Assembly (NCBI RefSeq): GCF_000970345.1
Contig: NZ_LAQU01000001.1
Coordinates: 394,710 to 458,709, forward strand
Direction of reading: 5' to 3'
DNA from: Robbsia andropogonis
GTDB lineage: Bacteria > Pseudomonadota > Gammaproteobacteria > Burkholderiales > Burkholderiaceae
Length of the DNA stretch: 64,000 bases
Made by a program: the position numbers and the translations under genes
Notes under the pieces: generated by a model
What the model saw: the letters and a program-made list of their open reading frames with translations, nothing else
The model's database searches: none
Told to the model about the DNA's origin: nothing
In this document: piece after piece, positions 28,062 through 37,459 of the stretch
How the letters are laid out: every line of letters starts with the position of its first letter
How positions within the stretch are numbered: the first letter of the stretch is position 1

Positions 28062-29861
28062 ATGTCGAAGCCTGTGCCGCCGTCGCAAACCCCGCAAGAC
28101 CCTACGCTGTCCTCCACCACCGCGGACACCGCATCTGCCTCGACAGGCAACGCCGAAGGAAGCATCCAGAAAGAAGGGCGCCGGCGTTTTTTGGGTGGTC
28201 TGACAGCGATGGGGCTCGGCGGCGTGCTGGCCAATGGGGAGTCCGTCGCCGCGCAGCATGGAGACACGCATCGGTCCGCGCCGCTGCCGGCGCATACGGT
28301 CGACAAGCTGCTGCGTGAACGTGTCAAGCACGTCGTGGTGATCTACGCGGAAAATCGCAGCTTCAACAACCTGTTCGCGGATTTTCCTGGTCTGCAATCG
28401 CCATTGTCGGCGGTGCCACCATCGGCATATCGGCAGTTGGATCGCGACGGCGTGACGGTGCTGCCAAAGCTGCCCGTCGTCCCCGATGGCTGGGCGCCGA
28501 AAGACCAGGTCGCGGACGGCATCACCTACAAGGCCGGCGAACAATATCAAACCGACCTGCCCAATGCGCCATTCCCACTACAAGGACCGCAAGGCGAAGC
28601 GCTGCCGTTGTCTATCGTCACGCACGACCTGTGGCATGTGTTCTACCAGAATCAGATGCAGATCAATGGCGGCAAGAACAATATGTTCGTGGCCTGGGCC
28701 GATTCTGGCGGCTTTCCAATGGGCTATTACACCAACACCAGCTATAGCCTGCAGTTGTGGAACCTGGCGACCGAGTTCGTGCTGTGCGACAACTTCTTCC
28801 AGGGCGCATTCGGCGGGTCCTTTCTGAATCACCAGTATCTGGTGGCCGCCACGCCGCCACGCTATCCGAATGCGGCGTCGCGCATCGGCAAGTCCACGAT
28901 TGCCACCACTGTCAGCGGTGATCCGCGCGACCCGAATCTCAAGCCGTTGCCTGAATCGCCCGCCAGCGCAATGAATGGCATCCCGAAATTTGGTCCGAGC
29001 GCGCTGACGCCGGAAGAAACGCTGGCTGACGGATCGAAACTCAGCTATGGCGTCAACACGATGTTGCCGCCCTATATCCCCACCCCGCCGGATGTCAAGC
29101 TCGACGCGAACGGGATAGCGGACATGACCAATCCGGCCAATGCCAAGGTGTGTCCGCCGCAGCATCATGAACACATTGGCGACAAGCTCGACAAGAAAGG
29201 CGTGTCATGGGCGTGGTATTCCGGCGCCTTTCAGCAAGCCATCGATGCGCAGGGCAAGAACATCACCAACGGCACGCCGGTCATCCCGAATTTCCAATGG
29301 CACCACCAACCGTTGAACTATTTCGAGAACCTCGGCCCGAATACCGCGTCACGTCGCGAACATCTGCGTGATGGCGGGCTGGGCGATGCAACGTCGACGA
29401 ATCATTTCCTCGCTGACGCGCAGGCAGGCACGTTACCCGCCGTGACGTTCTACAAGCCGCAAGGCAATCTGAACCTGCACGCCGGCTATGCCGACGTGTC
29501 GTCCGGCGACCGGCATATCTCGCACATCGTCAATGTGCTGCGCAATAGTCCGCAATGGAAGGACATGGTCATCGTCATCACCGTCGACGAAAACGGCGGG
29601 TGGTGGGATCATGTCGCCCCACCGAAGGGGGACCGCTGGGGTCCTGGCACGCGCATCCCGGCCTTGGTGATCTCGCCGCTGGCAAAACGCGGCTTTGTCG
29701 ATCACACGCAATACGACACGGGCTCGATCCTGCGTCTGATCACCCGCACGTTCGGCCTCGACGTACTCGATGGCCTGAAGGAAAGGGACGATGCGCTGCG
29801 CGCGAATGGTTTCCCCGCCATGGGCGATATGACCAATGCACTGGATCTGGCGAAACGCTAG
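28062..29861 (+). CDS. Tat-exported phospholipase C / acid phosphatase-like phosphoesterase
   Basis: This 599-residue alkaline-phosphatase-superfamily phosphoesterase is of the phospholipase C/AcpA group. A twin-arginine signal (RRRFLGGL, followed by a hydrophobic stretch ending SVAAQ) is preceded by an unusually long Ser/Thr/Pro-rich leader of about 40 residues. Metal-site motifs include VIYAENRSFNNLF near residue 98 and VITVDENGGWWDHV near residue 510, with the nucleophile region around the first. AAGGAA lies before the ATG at 28062. It probably hydrolyses phosphoesters in the periplasm or outside the cell; whether lipids or small phosphomonoesters are preferred cannot be told. Confidence 0.88.
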   Translation: MSKPVPPSQTPQDPTLSSTTADTASASTGNAEGSIQKEGRRRFLGGLTAMGLGGVLANGESVAAQHGDTHRSAPLPAHTVDKLLRERVKHVVVIYAENRSFNNLFADFPGLQSPLSAVPPSAYRQLDRDGVTVLPKLPVVPDGWAPKDQVADGITYKAGEQYQTDLPNAPFPLQGPQGEALPLSIVTHDLWHVFYQNQMQINGGKNNMFVAWADSGGFPMGYYTNTSYSLQLWNLATEFVLCDNFFQGAFGGSFLNHQYLVAATPPRYPNAASRIGKSTIATTVSGDPRDPNLKPLPESPASAMNGIPKFGPSALTPEETLADGSKLSYGVNTMLPPYIPTPPDVKLDANGIADMTNPANAKVCPPQHHEHIGDKLDKKGVSWAWYSGAFQQAIDAQGKNITNGTPVIPNFQWHHQPLNYFENLGPNTASRREHLRDGGLGDATSTNHFLADAQAGTLPAVTFYKPQGNLNLHAGYADVSSGDRHISHIVNVLRNSPQWKDMVIVITVDENGGWWDHVAPPKGDRWGPGTRIPALVISPLAKRGFVDHTQYDTGSILRLITRTFGLDVLDGLKERDDALRANGFPAMGDMTNALDLAKR

Positions 29862-29877
29862 ATCCGTTATGACGATC

Positions 29878-29899
29878 CCCCTCGCCGCACGGCGGGGGG
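29878..29899. terminator. GC-rich hairpin between converging genes
   Basis: A ten-pair stem with one G-T pair (left arm CCCCTCGCCG, loop CA, right arm CGGCGGGGGG) lies between the phosphoesterase and the convergent GNAT gene. No T-tract follows on either strand, so termination is only inferred. Confidence 0.4.
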
Positions 29900-30000
29900 C
29901 GAATTGATCACTGCCGCGTAGTCCATTCCGAAGCGTTCGACGCCGTTGGATCGCGTACCGCTTTCAATGGCACACCCTGCACCCTGGCGGCAAGCAGGGG

Positions 30001-30516
30001 TCAATCCAGTTGCAGACGATAAAAACGCGAATCCACGGCCATCCGCGGAAAACGGTCTGGCAACGCATCGGCGTCCGTCTGGACAAAGCCGTGTTTCTCG
30101 TAAAAACGATGCGCGGCCAGAAACATGGCGGTGGTGCCGAGAAATATTTCCGCCACGCCCCGCTCACGCGCGCTTTGCAGCAGATGCGCCAACAGGGCAT
30201 GGGCCACACCGAACGTGCGCCCACGATACGGCGCTGAAACGAACATCTTGCGTAACGCCGCCTGCCCCGCGCCAATGTCCTTCAGGCCGATCGTGCCGAC
30301 CACCATCGCGCCACGCACGTCGTCTTCGACCTCCGCCACCCAGAAGTTACCGCATCCCTGCTGGTAGAACGTTGGAATGGCGCGCAGGTCGGGCTGCTCG
30401 TCCACCGTGATCGGAACGCCGAACTCCTCGCGTTGAATCCGCAAAACGACATGAAGGACCGCCTGTTCATCGGAAGGCTTGAAGGGACGGATACGTACCA
30501 GGGAAGAGGCTTGCAT
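30001..30516 (-). CDS. GNAT-family N-acetyltransferase
   Basis: The 171-residue GNAT-fold protein starts VRIRPFKPSDEQAVLHVV. The acetyl-CoA binding region is LRKMFVSAPYRGRTFGVAHALL (R/Q-x-x-G-x-G/A type, here RGRTFG), and the C-terminal strand is AHRFYEKHGFVQ. The frame stays open to 30705, but homology begins at the ATG at 30516, which lacks a clear ribosome-binding site. The substrate is unknown. Confidence 0.85.
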   Translation of the reverse strand: MQASSLVRIRPFKPSDEQAVLHVVLRIQREEFGVPITVDEQPDLRAIPTFYQQGCGNFWVAEVEDDVRGAMVVGTIGLKDIGAGQAALRKMFVSAPYRGRTFGVAHALLAHLLQSARERGVAEIFLGTTAMFLAAHRFYEKHGFVQTDADALPDRFPRMAVDSRFYRLQLD

Positions 30517-30956
30517 AAAGAACAGGAAAAGCGTGCTGAAAAAAGAAAAAAAGCGTCGAGCAGTGACAGTATCCGCCGATACATGGCGTAGTGTCCATGC
30601 CAACGCTGACCCAAAAAACAACCGGCGCCATACGACCATGCGCCTGACACGCCACTGGGCGCCCTCACCCAACGATTTTTCGAAAGCGCCAACGTGGATG
30701 TGCATTCTTCCATTGCATTGCAGATCACGCGTTGATCATGCCGGCCTGAACAATGCCGCAACGGTCGCACCAGCCGATGCTTCCTGCGTCACGGTGGAAA
30801 CAGCGTGATGTTTCATCGTACTGTCAGTGACCCTTCATTGTGCTTACCAATGAAATCCATCTGGCCGCAAGGTCTACCCCCGCACGCGGTCCCGGCGGCG
30901 GCGCATCTCTGCTAGAGTGAAGCGACGTGCTTTAGACGCAATAAGGAGGCAGGAAG
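30517..30956. other. Gene-free stretch upstream of the trehalase gene
   Basis: These 440 bases hold the promoter regions of the GNAT gene (minus) and trehalase (plus). A purine-rich run with poly-A tracts lies at about 30525-30555. I see no operator or small gene that I can support. Confidence 0.4.
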
Positions 30957-32675
30957 ATGACGCATCGCTCCACAAAAGTACTTGCGCAAGGAGGGAAAGC
31001 TCCCGGCGTCGAACATGTCGTGGCGGCGGACGGACGAACGCCCGCCGATCGCTACCAGGAAATGTTTGTCGCCATACAGCAGTCGCGCGTCTTTCCCGAC
31101 AGCAAGACGTTCGTCGATTGCCAGCCGTTACGTGATCCGCAATCGATCGTCGCACGGTACCGGGAGAATCACGCGTTGCCGGGCTTCGACCTGCGCGCTT
31201 TCGTTGCCGACCATTTCATCACGGAACCGGTACACAACAGTCATTACGTCTCGGACCCCGCTCAACCCATCGGGGCGCATATCGATGCGCTGTGGGATGT
31301 CCTGACCCGCACCCCGGACTCCCACCCCGCGAATGGCTCGTTGCTGCCGGTGCCCTTCGACTATGTCGTGCCAGGTGGTCGTTTCGGTGAAATGTACTAT
31401 TGGGATTCTTACTTCACGATGCTTGGCATGGCGGAAAGCGGGCGGCACGGATTGTTACGCAACATGGCCGATAATTTCGCTTTCCTAATTGATGCCTATG
31501 GCCATATACCCAATGGCAACCGCAGCTACTACCTAAGCCGTTCGCAACCGCCGGTGTTCGCGTTAATGGTGGATCTTTTTGAGGAGCACGGCCTGAAACG
31601 CGCCGTGCATTTCCTGCCCCAGTTATTGCGCGAACACGCCTTCTGGATGGAAGGCGCCGAGGACACGCTACCGGGCAATGCCTATCGCCACGTCGTGCGA
31701 ATGGAAGACGGGGCATTGCTGAATCGATATTGGGATGAACGCGACACGCCGCGGGATGAGGGGTTTCTCGAGGATATCGAAGCAGGACGCCTAGCCGGTG
31801 TGATCAAGGATATCAGCGCCCACGGCACGGTGCGGACCGAGGCAAGTGGCGCCGTCGTGACACCAGAGACGTTCAAATCGGAATTGTTTCGCGACCTGCG
31901 CGCCGGCGCCGCGTCCGGCTGGGATTTCAGTTCGCGTTGGCTGGCCGACCCTGACGATCTTTCGACGATCCGCACGACCGCTATTCTGCCGGTGGACCTC
32001 AACAGTTTCCTATACAAGCTGGAAACACAGATATCGCGTCTTAGCGGGGCAAGTGGTGACGAAGCAGGCCAGGAACGTTTTCGTGGTTTGGCGGAGGCAC
32101 GCCGCGTTGCCGTAGACCGTTACCTGTGGAGCGACTTGACGAGCGCTTACGTGGACTACGACTGGAAACTCGGGAAGCCGCGCGAAGAATTGACGGCCGC
32201 CGCCGCTACCCCGCTGTACGTGGGCCTAGCGACGCAGCAGCAAGCACATCAAGTAGCGCAAGCCATGTCCGTCAAGCTGTTGGCGCCCGGTGGACTGATG
32301 ACCACCGAGCGCGACAGCCCGCAACAATGGGATCGTGCCAACGGCTGGGCGCCGCTGCAATGGCTTGCGATAAAAGGATTACGCCGCTACAACCAGCGTG
32401 AACTCGCGCAGGATATCGCCCATCGCTGGCTGGATACGGTGGGCGCACTCTATCGACGAGAAAGCAAATTGGTGGAAAAGTACGCGCTGCATGCAGATAA
32501 CGTTAGTGATCCGCATGATGTCGTTGGAGGGGGCGGAGGGGGCGAATATCCATTGCAGGATGGGTTTGGATGGACCAACGGCGTCACCCGCAAGCTGCTC
32601 GCGGAGCATCCTTCGCATCGTACCCACCAGGCATGCGCCGGGGAACATCGACACGGACACCCGCGTTCGCAGTGA
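30957..32675 (+). CDS. treF: Cytosolic alpha,alpha-trehalase (GH37)
   Basis: The enzyme splits trehalose into two glucose molecules. GH37 signatures are present: PGGRFGEMYYWDSYF near residue 139, QWDRANGWAPLQW near residue 460, the glycine-rich GGGGGGEYPLQDGFGWTNGV near residue 525, and the catalytic acid region around the central SGWDFSSRW. There is no signal peptide, so it should act in the cytosol like TreF. AAGGAGG is well placed before the ATG. A His/Arg-rich tail of about 20 residues follows the normal family end. The neighbouring, convergent zwf gene feeds the glucose product into the pentose phosphate or Entner-Doudoroff route. Confidence 0.95.
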   Translation: MTHRSTKVLAQGGKAPGVEHVVAADGRTPADRYQEMFVAIQQSRVFPDSKTFVDCQPLRDPQSIVARYRENHALPGFDLRAFVADHFITEPVHNSHYVSDPAQPIGAHIDALWDVLTRTPDSHPANGSLLPVPFDYVVPGGRFGEMYYWDSYFTMLGMAESGRHGLLRNMADNFAFLIDAYGHIPNGNRSYYLSRSQPPVFALMVDLFEEHGLKRAVHFLPQLLREHAFWMEGAEDTLPGNAYRHVVRMEDGALLNRYWDERDTPRDEGFLEDIEAGRLAGVIKDISAHGTVRTEASGAVVTPETFKSELFRDLRAGAASGWDFSSRWLADPDDLSTIRTTAILPVDLNSFLYKLETQISRLSGASGDEAGQERFRGLAEARRVAVDRYLWSDLTSAYVDYDWKLGKPREELTAAAATPLYVGLATQQQAHQVAQAMSVKLLAPGGLMTTERDSPQQWDRANGWAPLQWLAIKGLRRYNQRELAQDIAHRWLDTVGALYRRESKLVEKYALHADNVSDPHDVVGGGGGGEYPLQDGFGWTNGVTRKLLAEHPSHRTHQACAGEHRHGHPRSQ

Positions 32676-32755
32676 CCCGATGACGGTGATCACTGCGGGC
32701 CCATGAGGTGCATCTTGCCGGCCAGGCACGACGATGCCGTGCATGACCTTTTCAC

Positions 32756-34315
32756 TCACTTCGCCGGCCGCGTCAATGACGCCCATTGACGTCCATCGCG
32801 GGCAAGCAGTTCGTCAGACGCACTCGGCCCCTCGGACCCGGCGGCGTACAATTGCGGACCGCTCTTGTCGGTCGCCCACGCTTTGATGGCCGGATCCACG
32901 ACCCGCCATGCCGCCTCGATATTGTCGGCGCGCTGGAACAGCGTGGCGTCCCCGCACAGGCAGTCATATAGCAATGTCTCGTAGCCCACGTTTGGTGTTT
33001 CGCTGAATGCGTCTTCGTAGCGGAACTTCATTTCCACACCCGCGAGATCCATTTTCTGGCCGGGTACCTTTGCACTGATGTTCAATGTCAACCCCTGCAC
33101 CGGCTGAATGTTCAGGACGAGGTCATTCGGCGTCAACGCCTCTACCGGCTCATCCTGGAACATCGCGTAGGGAGCGGACTTGAAGCGCACGACGACCTCC
33201 GTGCGCCGACCCAGCATCGACTTCCCGGTACGCATGTAAAACGGCACGCCGGACCAACGCCAGTTATCGATCTCCAGTTTCAACGCAACGTAGGTCTCGG
33301 TATTGCTGTCTGGTGCGACGCCCTGACTTTCACGATAAGCCTTCACGGGACGGCCATCGACGGTGCCAGAGGCATACTGTCCTCGCACCGCATTTTCCGG
33401 TGTCACCGGACGAATCGCCTCGAACAGTTGCTCCTTTGCGTTACGCACGGTCTCCGCCGAGAACGAATTCGGCGGCTCCATGGCTACCATCGCCAACAAT
33501 TGGAACAGATGGTTCGGCACCATGTCGCGCAGCGCGCCGGTGGGTTCGTAGAATGCACCACGCCCCTCCACACCCACCGTTTCCGCGGCGGTGATCTGAA
33601 CATGATCAATATACTGACCACGCCACAGCGGCTCGAACATACCGTTCGCAAAACGGAGCGCGAGGATGTTCTGTACCGTCTCTTTACCGAGAAAATGGTC
33701 GATTCGATAAACCTGATGCTCATCAAGTACGCCGAGGATCTTCGTATTCAACTCGCGGGCGCTGGCCAAGTCCGAACCAAACGGCTTTTCGATCACAACG
33801 CGACGGAACGCGCCCGCGCTTTCCCGGGTCAGTCCAACCTTGCCAAGGTTTTCCACGACCGTCGAGAAAAAGCGTGAGGCCACGGCGAGGTAGAACACAG
33901 CGTTGCCGTCTATCTGCTCACCCAGTTTCCGCAATGCGTCCAGATCCGTGAAATCGGCCTGCAGATAGTGCAGGCGGTTCGACAGATCTCCCCACAGCGC
34001 GGCATCGATCCGCGGCGTGTAGAACTCGGCGTTCGGGTCTTTCGTGAAGGTTTGCATCGTCTGGCCAAGTTCTTCGCGCCATGACGCATCGCTCCCAGGC
34101 ACGCGATCCACGCCGATCACCTTGAACCCTTTGTCCAGCGCATTGCTGCCAATCAGGTTGTACAGCGCGGGCGTCAACAACCGCTTCGTCAGGTCGCCGT
34201 GAGCGCCAAAGATGACGAGCGTGCAGGGTGGCGCCGGTTCCAATGCTGCCGGCGCGGGTGGAGCGGACGTGCCGGCGTCGCGCCGCGGAGATGTGACGTT
34301 ATTGATTGAACCCAT
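32756..34315 (-). CDS. zwf: Glucose-6-phosphate 1-dehydrogenase
   Basis: The enzyme oxidises glucose-6-phosphate to 6-phosphogluconolactone, reducing NADP. The nucleotide-binding motif is IFGAHGDLTKRLL near residue 35, VIEKPFG follows, and the active-site signature is YRIDHFLGKE with the substrate-binding His and Lys. The ATG at 34315 (519 residues) has AAGGAG nearby. The frame is open upstream to 34471 but without homology. The Ala/Pro-rich 30-residue N-terminal leader is longer than usual. No pgl or edd neighbours are in the window. Confidence 0.96.
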   Translation of the reverse strand: MGSINNVTSPRRDAGTSAPPAPAALEPAPPCTLVIFGAHGDLTKRLLTPALYNLIGSNALDKGFKVIGVDRVPGSDASWREELGQTMQTFTKDPNAEFYTPRIDAALWGDLSNRLHYLQADFTDLDALRKLGEQIDGNAVFYLAVASRFFSTVVENLGKVGLTRESAGAFRRVVIEKPFGSDLASARELNTKILGVLDEHQVYRIDHFLGKETVQNILALRFANGMFEPLWRGQYIDHVQITAAETVGVEGRGAFYEPTGALRDMVPNHLFQLLAMVAMEPPNSFSAETVRNAKEQLFEAIRPVTPENAVRGQYASGTVDGRPVKAYRESQGVAPDSNTETYVALKLEIDNWRWSGVPFYMRTGKSMLGRRTEVVVRFKSAPYAMFQDEPVEALTPNDLVLNIQPVQGLTLNISAKVPGQKMDLAGVEMKFRYEDAFSETPNVGYETLLYDCLCGDATLFQRADNIEAAWRVVDPAIKAWATDKSGPQLYAAGSEGPSASDELLARDGRQWASLTRPAK

Positions 34316-34502
34316 CAAAGACACTCCTTCTTTGAAAACCTGCTTGCCAGGACGGCGCAGCAATATCAATGCACTTTTCAGCATACTGCAGCCAATGGAT
34401 GTTGGCGGACTGTAGGGAAAGCCGGTAGCATCGTCACCGTACACCACGCGCCTGCCTGCGCGTGCCATCATCCTGCGTTCTTATTCCACTCCTGTTCGAA
34501 CC

Positions 34503-35195
34503 ATGTCGCCCAAGCCGCTTGGCATCCTGATGCTGGACACGCAGTTCCCTCGCCCACTGGGCGATGTGGGCAATCCCGCAAGTTATCGCTATCCCGTGAT
34601 ACTGCGGCGCGTGGAACACGCCACGCCCGCGCGGGTTGTTCATGACCGTGCCGTCGGCCTCGTCGATCATTTTTGCAGCGCCGCGCGCGCCCTTCAAGAC
34701 GCAGGATGCCGCGCGATCATTACGAGCTGCGGATTCCTGGCGCTGCATCAACAACGGCTGGCGGACGCGGTAAGCATTCCCATGGGCACGTCGGCATTGC
34801 TGCTGGTGCCGATGCTGCGAACGCTGCTTGGCGCGCATGTGTCGGTAGGCATCTTGACAGCGTCCGCCACATCATTGAGTGCGGATCATCTGCGCGCCGT
34901 CGGCGTCGATCCAACCACCCCCATGCAAGGCATTGCACCGGATAGCGAATTCGCCCGTGTCATCATCGGTAATCAAGCGACGGGAAATATGGACGACGTC
35001 GCCCGCGATGTGGTGGCGGGGGCGCAAGCACTGATGGAAAAAGCGCCGCATATTGGCGCGATCCTGCTCGAATGTACGAATATGGGACCTTACCGGGATC
35101 GTATCGAGAAGGTATGCGGATGCCCAGTGTTCGACCTGATTGATCTGGCAAACTTGCTGATGCTATCCACGCTGGGCGGAATGCCGCCGCGCTGA
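34503..35195 (+). CDS. Aspartate/glutamate racemase-family protein
   Basis: The 230-residue protein has the two-cysteine layout of the Asp/Glu racemase superfamily: ITSCGFLAL in the N-terminal half and LLECTNMGPY in the C-terminal half. Hydantoin racemase, maleate isomerase and related enzymes share this fold, so the substrate is open. It is divergent from zwf with 187 bases between the starts. Confidence 0.8.
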   Translation: MSPKPLGILMLDTQFPRPLGDVGNPASYRYPVILRRVEHATPARVVHDRAVGLVDHFCSAARALQDAGCRAIITSCGFLALHQQRLADAVSIPMGTSALLLVPMLRTLLGAHVSVGILTASATSLSADHLRAVGVDPTTPMQGIAPDSEFARVIIGNQATGNMDDVARDVVAGAQALMEKAPHIGAILLECTNMGPYRDRIEKVCGCPVFDLIDLANLLMLSTLGGMPPR

Positions 35196-35593
35196 ATAGG
35201 CAACTACTCATTCGGCAATGGCTGGGGTAGATCGACGCGCGCCACGCCGCCGGCATTTTGAAGTGCGGGCGGCATATTTTTTTGAGATGCATCGGGCATG
35301 TGGTATCGGTAGGCATTGTCCCGTTTTTGCATGCCGTTGCGCTGTTTTGATATCAGTTGAATAGTTCAGCAGGCCAAGATGCGTAGTGGTTCACAATGTC
35401 AACATTTTAAGGGTTAACCCCTAAAATCCAACGGTACATACGACGCGTGCACGTAGTGATGGACGGTGTGGCGAAAACCGTTTGATGGTGATCGGCAGCA
35501 GTTGTAAATACACGCCACTCATGGACGATTTTCTGTTGCGAATCAATCTTCTTGGCGGTAGTCTACTTTTTTAGTCGTGTGGTGGAATGCGAG
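35196..35593. other. Gene-free stretch with a 22-base palindrome
   Basis: This stretch of 398 bases is AT-richer than its neighbours and carries the near-perfect palindrome at 35405-35426. Otherwise I see nothing in it. Confidence 0.4.
35405..35426. promoter_or_regulatory. Near-palindromic element centred on GGGTTAACCC
   Basis: A 22-base inverted repeat (20 of 22 positions symmetric) runs from TTTTAAGGG to CCCCTAAAA, about 170 bases before the small gene at 35594. It resembles the element at 22878. It could be an operator; no cognate regulator is evident. Confidence 0.4.
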
Positions 35594-36058
35594 ATGAACC
35601 TGCAATTGGCAAGTGCGTGGCTGCAATACACGAAGGTCCGTTTTACCGATATCCATGAATTCGCGGCACGCTGCCGGATTGGCGCGCGCGACGCGGGACG
35701 CGAGTCCGCGGCGCTGTTGTTGCTGGCTGCGAAAGCCGAGACATTCACAGATCGCTATTCCGGCATTCCCGCCTCTGATACGGTGGTCGACGCATTCGCC
35801 ACATCATTGCTGCGTGATGCAACATCGATGCGCGATGGAAGTACCCTGGGCGACCAGGCGCTGATAGATGCCATGTCCGCTGCCGCGGCAACGGATACTG
35901 ATCGTATCGAGGACGTGATGCCTGGCACACCCACGCCTGGCGCCGTGCCCCTGGCATGCGATGAAAAGCATATTGTCGCGCATGCTGCATCCGCCGCGCG
36001 CAATCACACGAACAGCCATTTCCTCGATGTCGATCGCATCGACCACGCGTTGATGTGA
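35594..36058 (+). CDS. Small protein of unknown function
   Basis: I do not recognise this 154-residue protein. It is hydrophilic and Ala/Asp/Thr-rich, without signal peptide or membrane segment. The N-terminal half looks helical (ASAWLQYTKVRFTDIHEFAA). The ATG at 35594 is chosen because the upstream open part depends on a TTG at 35552 and has no better ribosome-binding site. A strong hairpin follows the stop. Confidence 0.6.
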   Translation: MNLQLASAWLQYTKVRFTDIHEFAARCRIGARDAGRESAALLLLAAKAETFTDRYSGIPASDTVVDAFATSLLRDATSMRDGSTLGDQALIDAMSAAAATDTDRIEDVMPGTPTPGAVPLACDEKHIVAHAASAARNHTNSHFLDVDRIDHALM

Positions 36059-36063
36059 TCTCA

Positions 36064-36082
36064 CGCGGGCGCAGCGCCCGCG
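36064..36082 (+). terminator. Perfect GC hairpin after the unknown small gene
   Basis: CGCGGGCGC and GCGCCCGCG flank a single A, six bases after the stop at 36058. There is no T-tract; it is possibly a Rho-independent-like stop or an mRNA-stabilising end. Confidence 0.4.
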
Positions 36083-36189
36083 ACTGCCGTGCGTGTGCCG
36101 TGCGCCACGTACGGCATGTCAGGCTCGACAGTAAATTATGAGACGCGTATCTTTCCGCTCGTCTCAGCCTACTGTCGATTTTTGCCCTG

Positions 36190-37428
36190 ATGATCCGCTC
36201 CTCTGTAACACTTTCCCATGACGAGGTGACTCCTTACGCACGTCGCGCGTTATTTGGCGCCGCCGCCGGTTATGCGATGGATGGCTTCGACCTTCTCATT
36301 TTGGGATTCATGTTGCCCGCCATCGGTTCGGCTTTGCACCTGACCGCAGGCCAAACAGGTGCGATCGTAACCTGGACGCTGATCGGTTCGGTCATCGGCG
36401 GCATGCTTTTCGGCGCGCTGAGCGACCGCTTCGGCCGGGCGCGCGTGCTGACATGGACTATCTTCCTGTTCGCGATCTTCACAGGCTTGTGTGCGTTTGC
36501 GCACAGCTACGGCGAGTTGCTGGTCTACCGAACCATCGCCGGACTGGGCCTGGGAGGGGAATTCGGGATAGGAATGGCGCTGGTCGCCGAATGTTGGCCC
36601 GCCAGCAAGCGCGCCCGCGCATCGGCTTACGTCGGGCTGGGCTGGCAGGGGGGCGTGCTCGCCGCGGCGCTGCTGACCCCGTTGCTGCTACCGCTGATCG
36701 GCTGGCGTGGCATGTTCGTCGTCGGCGTCCTGCCGGCATTAGCGGCATGGCTCATGCGTAAAACGTTGCACGAGCCGGAGGCATTTGTCGACGCCAGACG
36801 AAGCCCCGGTGCCCCACTCGCATGGGGCGCGACCTTCGGACTGTTATTCGCCGATGCCCGCACCACAAAACTGAGCGTCGGTTGCCTGATACTGTGCTCG
36901 GTCCAGAATTTCGGCTATTACGGGATATCGATCTGGCTGCCCAGCTATTTGTCGAAAACGCTTGGCCTGTCGCTGATGAAGTCAGGATTGTGGACCTCGG
37001 CTACCGTCGTTGGCATGATGGCCGGCATCTGGGTCTTCGGACAATTGGCCGATCGCATCGGTCGCCGCCCGAGCTTTTTGCTGTTCCAGGCAGGCGCGGC
37101 GATCATGGTCTGCGTCTACGCGACCCTGAGTGCGCCCGGCGCCATCCTGTGCGCCGGCATCGTCATGGGCGCCTTTGTAAATGGCATGCTTGGCGGCTAC
37201 GGCGCGCTGATGTCGGAAGGCTATCCGACAATCGCACGCGCGACTGCGCAAAACGTCCTGTGGAATGCCGGACGTGCGGTAGGCGGCTTTGGACCGCTGG
37301 TCATCGGTGCCATTGCCAGCGCCTACTCCTTTCAGACGGCCATTGCCATGCTGGCCGCCATTTATGTGCTCGACATGTTGGCAACTTGGTTTCTCGTGCC
37401 AGAAATGAAGGGCCAGTCATTGCAGTGA
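36190..37428 (+). CDS. MFS transporter (sugar/aromatic-acid symporter-like)
   Basis: This 412-residue 12-helix major facilitator has GYAMDGFDLLILGFMLPAI in helix 1, GALSDRFGRARVL between helices 2 and 3, and RTIAGLGLGGEFGIGMALVAECWP in helix 4-5. These are typical of the AAHS/sialate-type symporters. Helix 7-8 carries the repeat motif GQLADRIGRRPSF. The ribosome-binding site is weak. It stands alone between the small unknown gene and the convergent OmpA-type lipoprotein, so the substrate is not inferable. Confidence 0.88.
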   Translation: MIRSSVTLSHDEVTPYARRALFGAAAGYAMDGFDLLILGFMLPAIGSALHLTAGQTGAIVTWTLIGSVIGGMLFGALSDRFGRARVLTWTIFLFAIFTGLCAFAHSYGELLVYRTIAGLGLGGEFGIGMALVAECWPASKRARASAYVGLGWQGGVLAAALLTPLLLPLIGWRGMFVVGVLPALAAWLMRKTLHEPEAFVDARRSPGAPLAWGATFGLLFADARTTKLSVGCLILCSVQNFGYYGISIWLPSYLSKTLGLSLMKSGLWTSATVVGMMAGIWVFGQLADRIGRRPSFLLFQAGAAIMVCVYATLSAPGAILCAGIVMGAFVNGMLGGYGALMSEGYPTIARATAQNVLWNAGRAVGGFGPLVIGAIASAYSFQTAIAMLAAIYVLDMLATWFLVPEMKGQSLQ

Positions 37429-37459
37429 TGCATGCCTGAGGTGGCAATTCCGCACACCG

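Noticed and set aside
32527..32550. G-rich run in trehalase as a possible slippery tract
   Set aside because: It encodes the glycine-rich motif expected in GH37 trehalases and the frame continues normally.
32379..32786. Reverse frame across the trehalase 3' end and zwf end
   Set aside because: It is antisense to the trehalase C-terminus and overlaps zwf; no family pattern.
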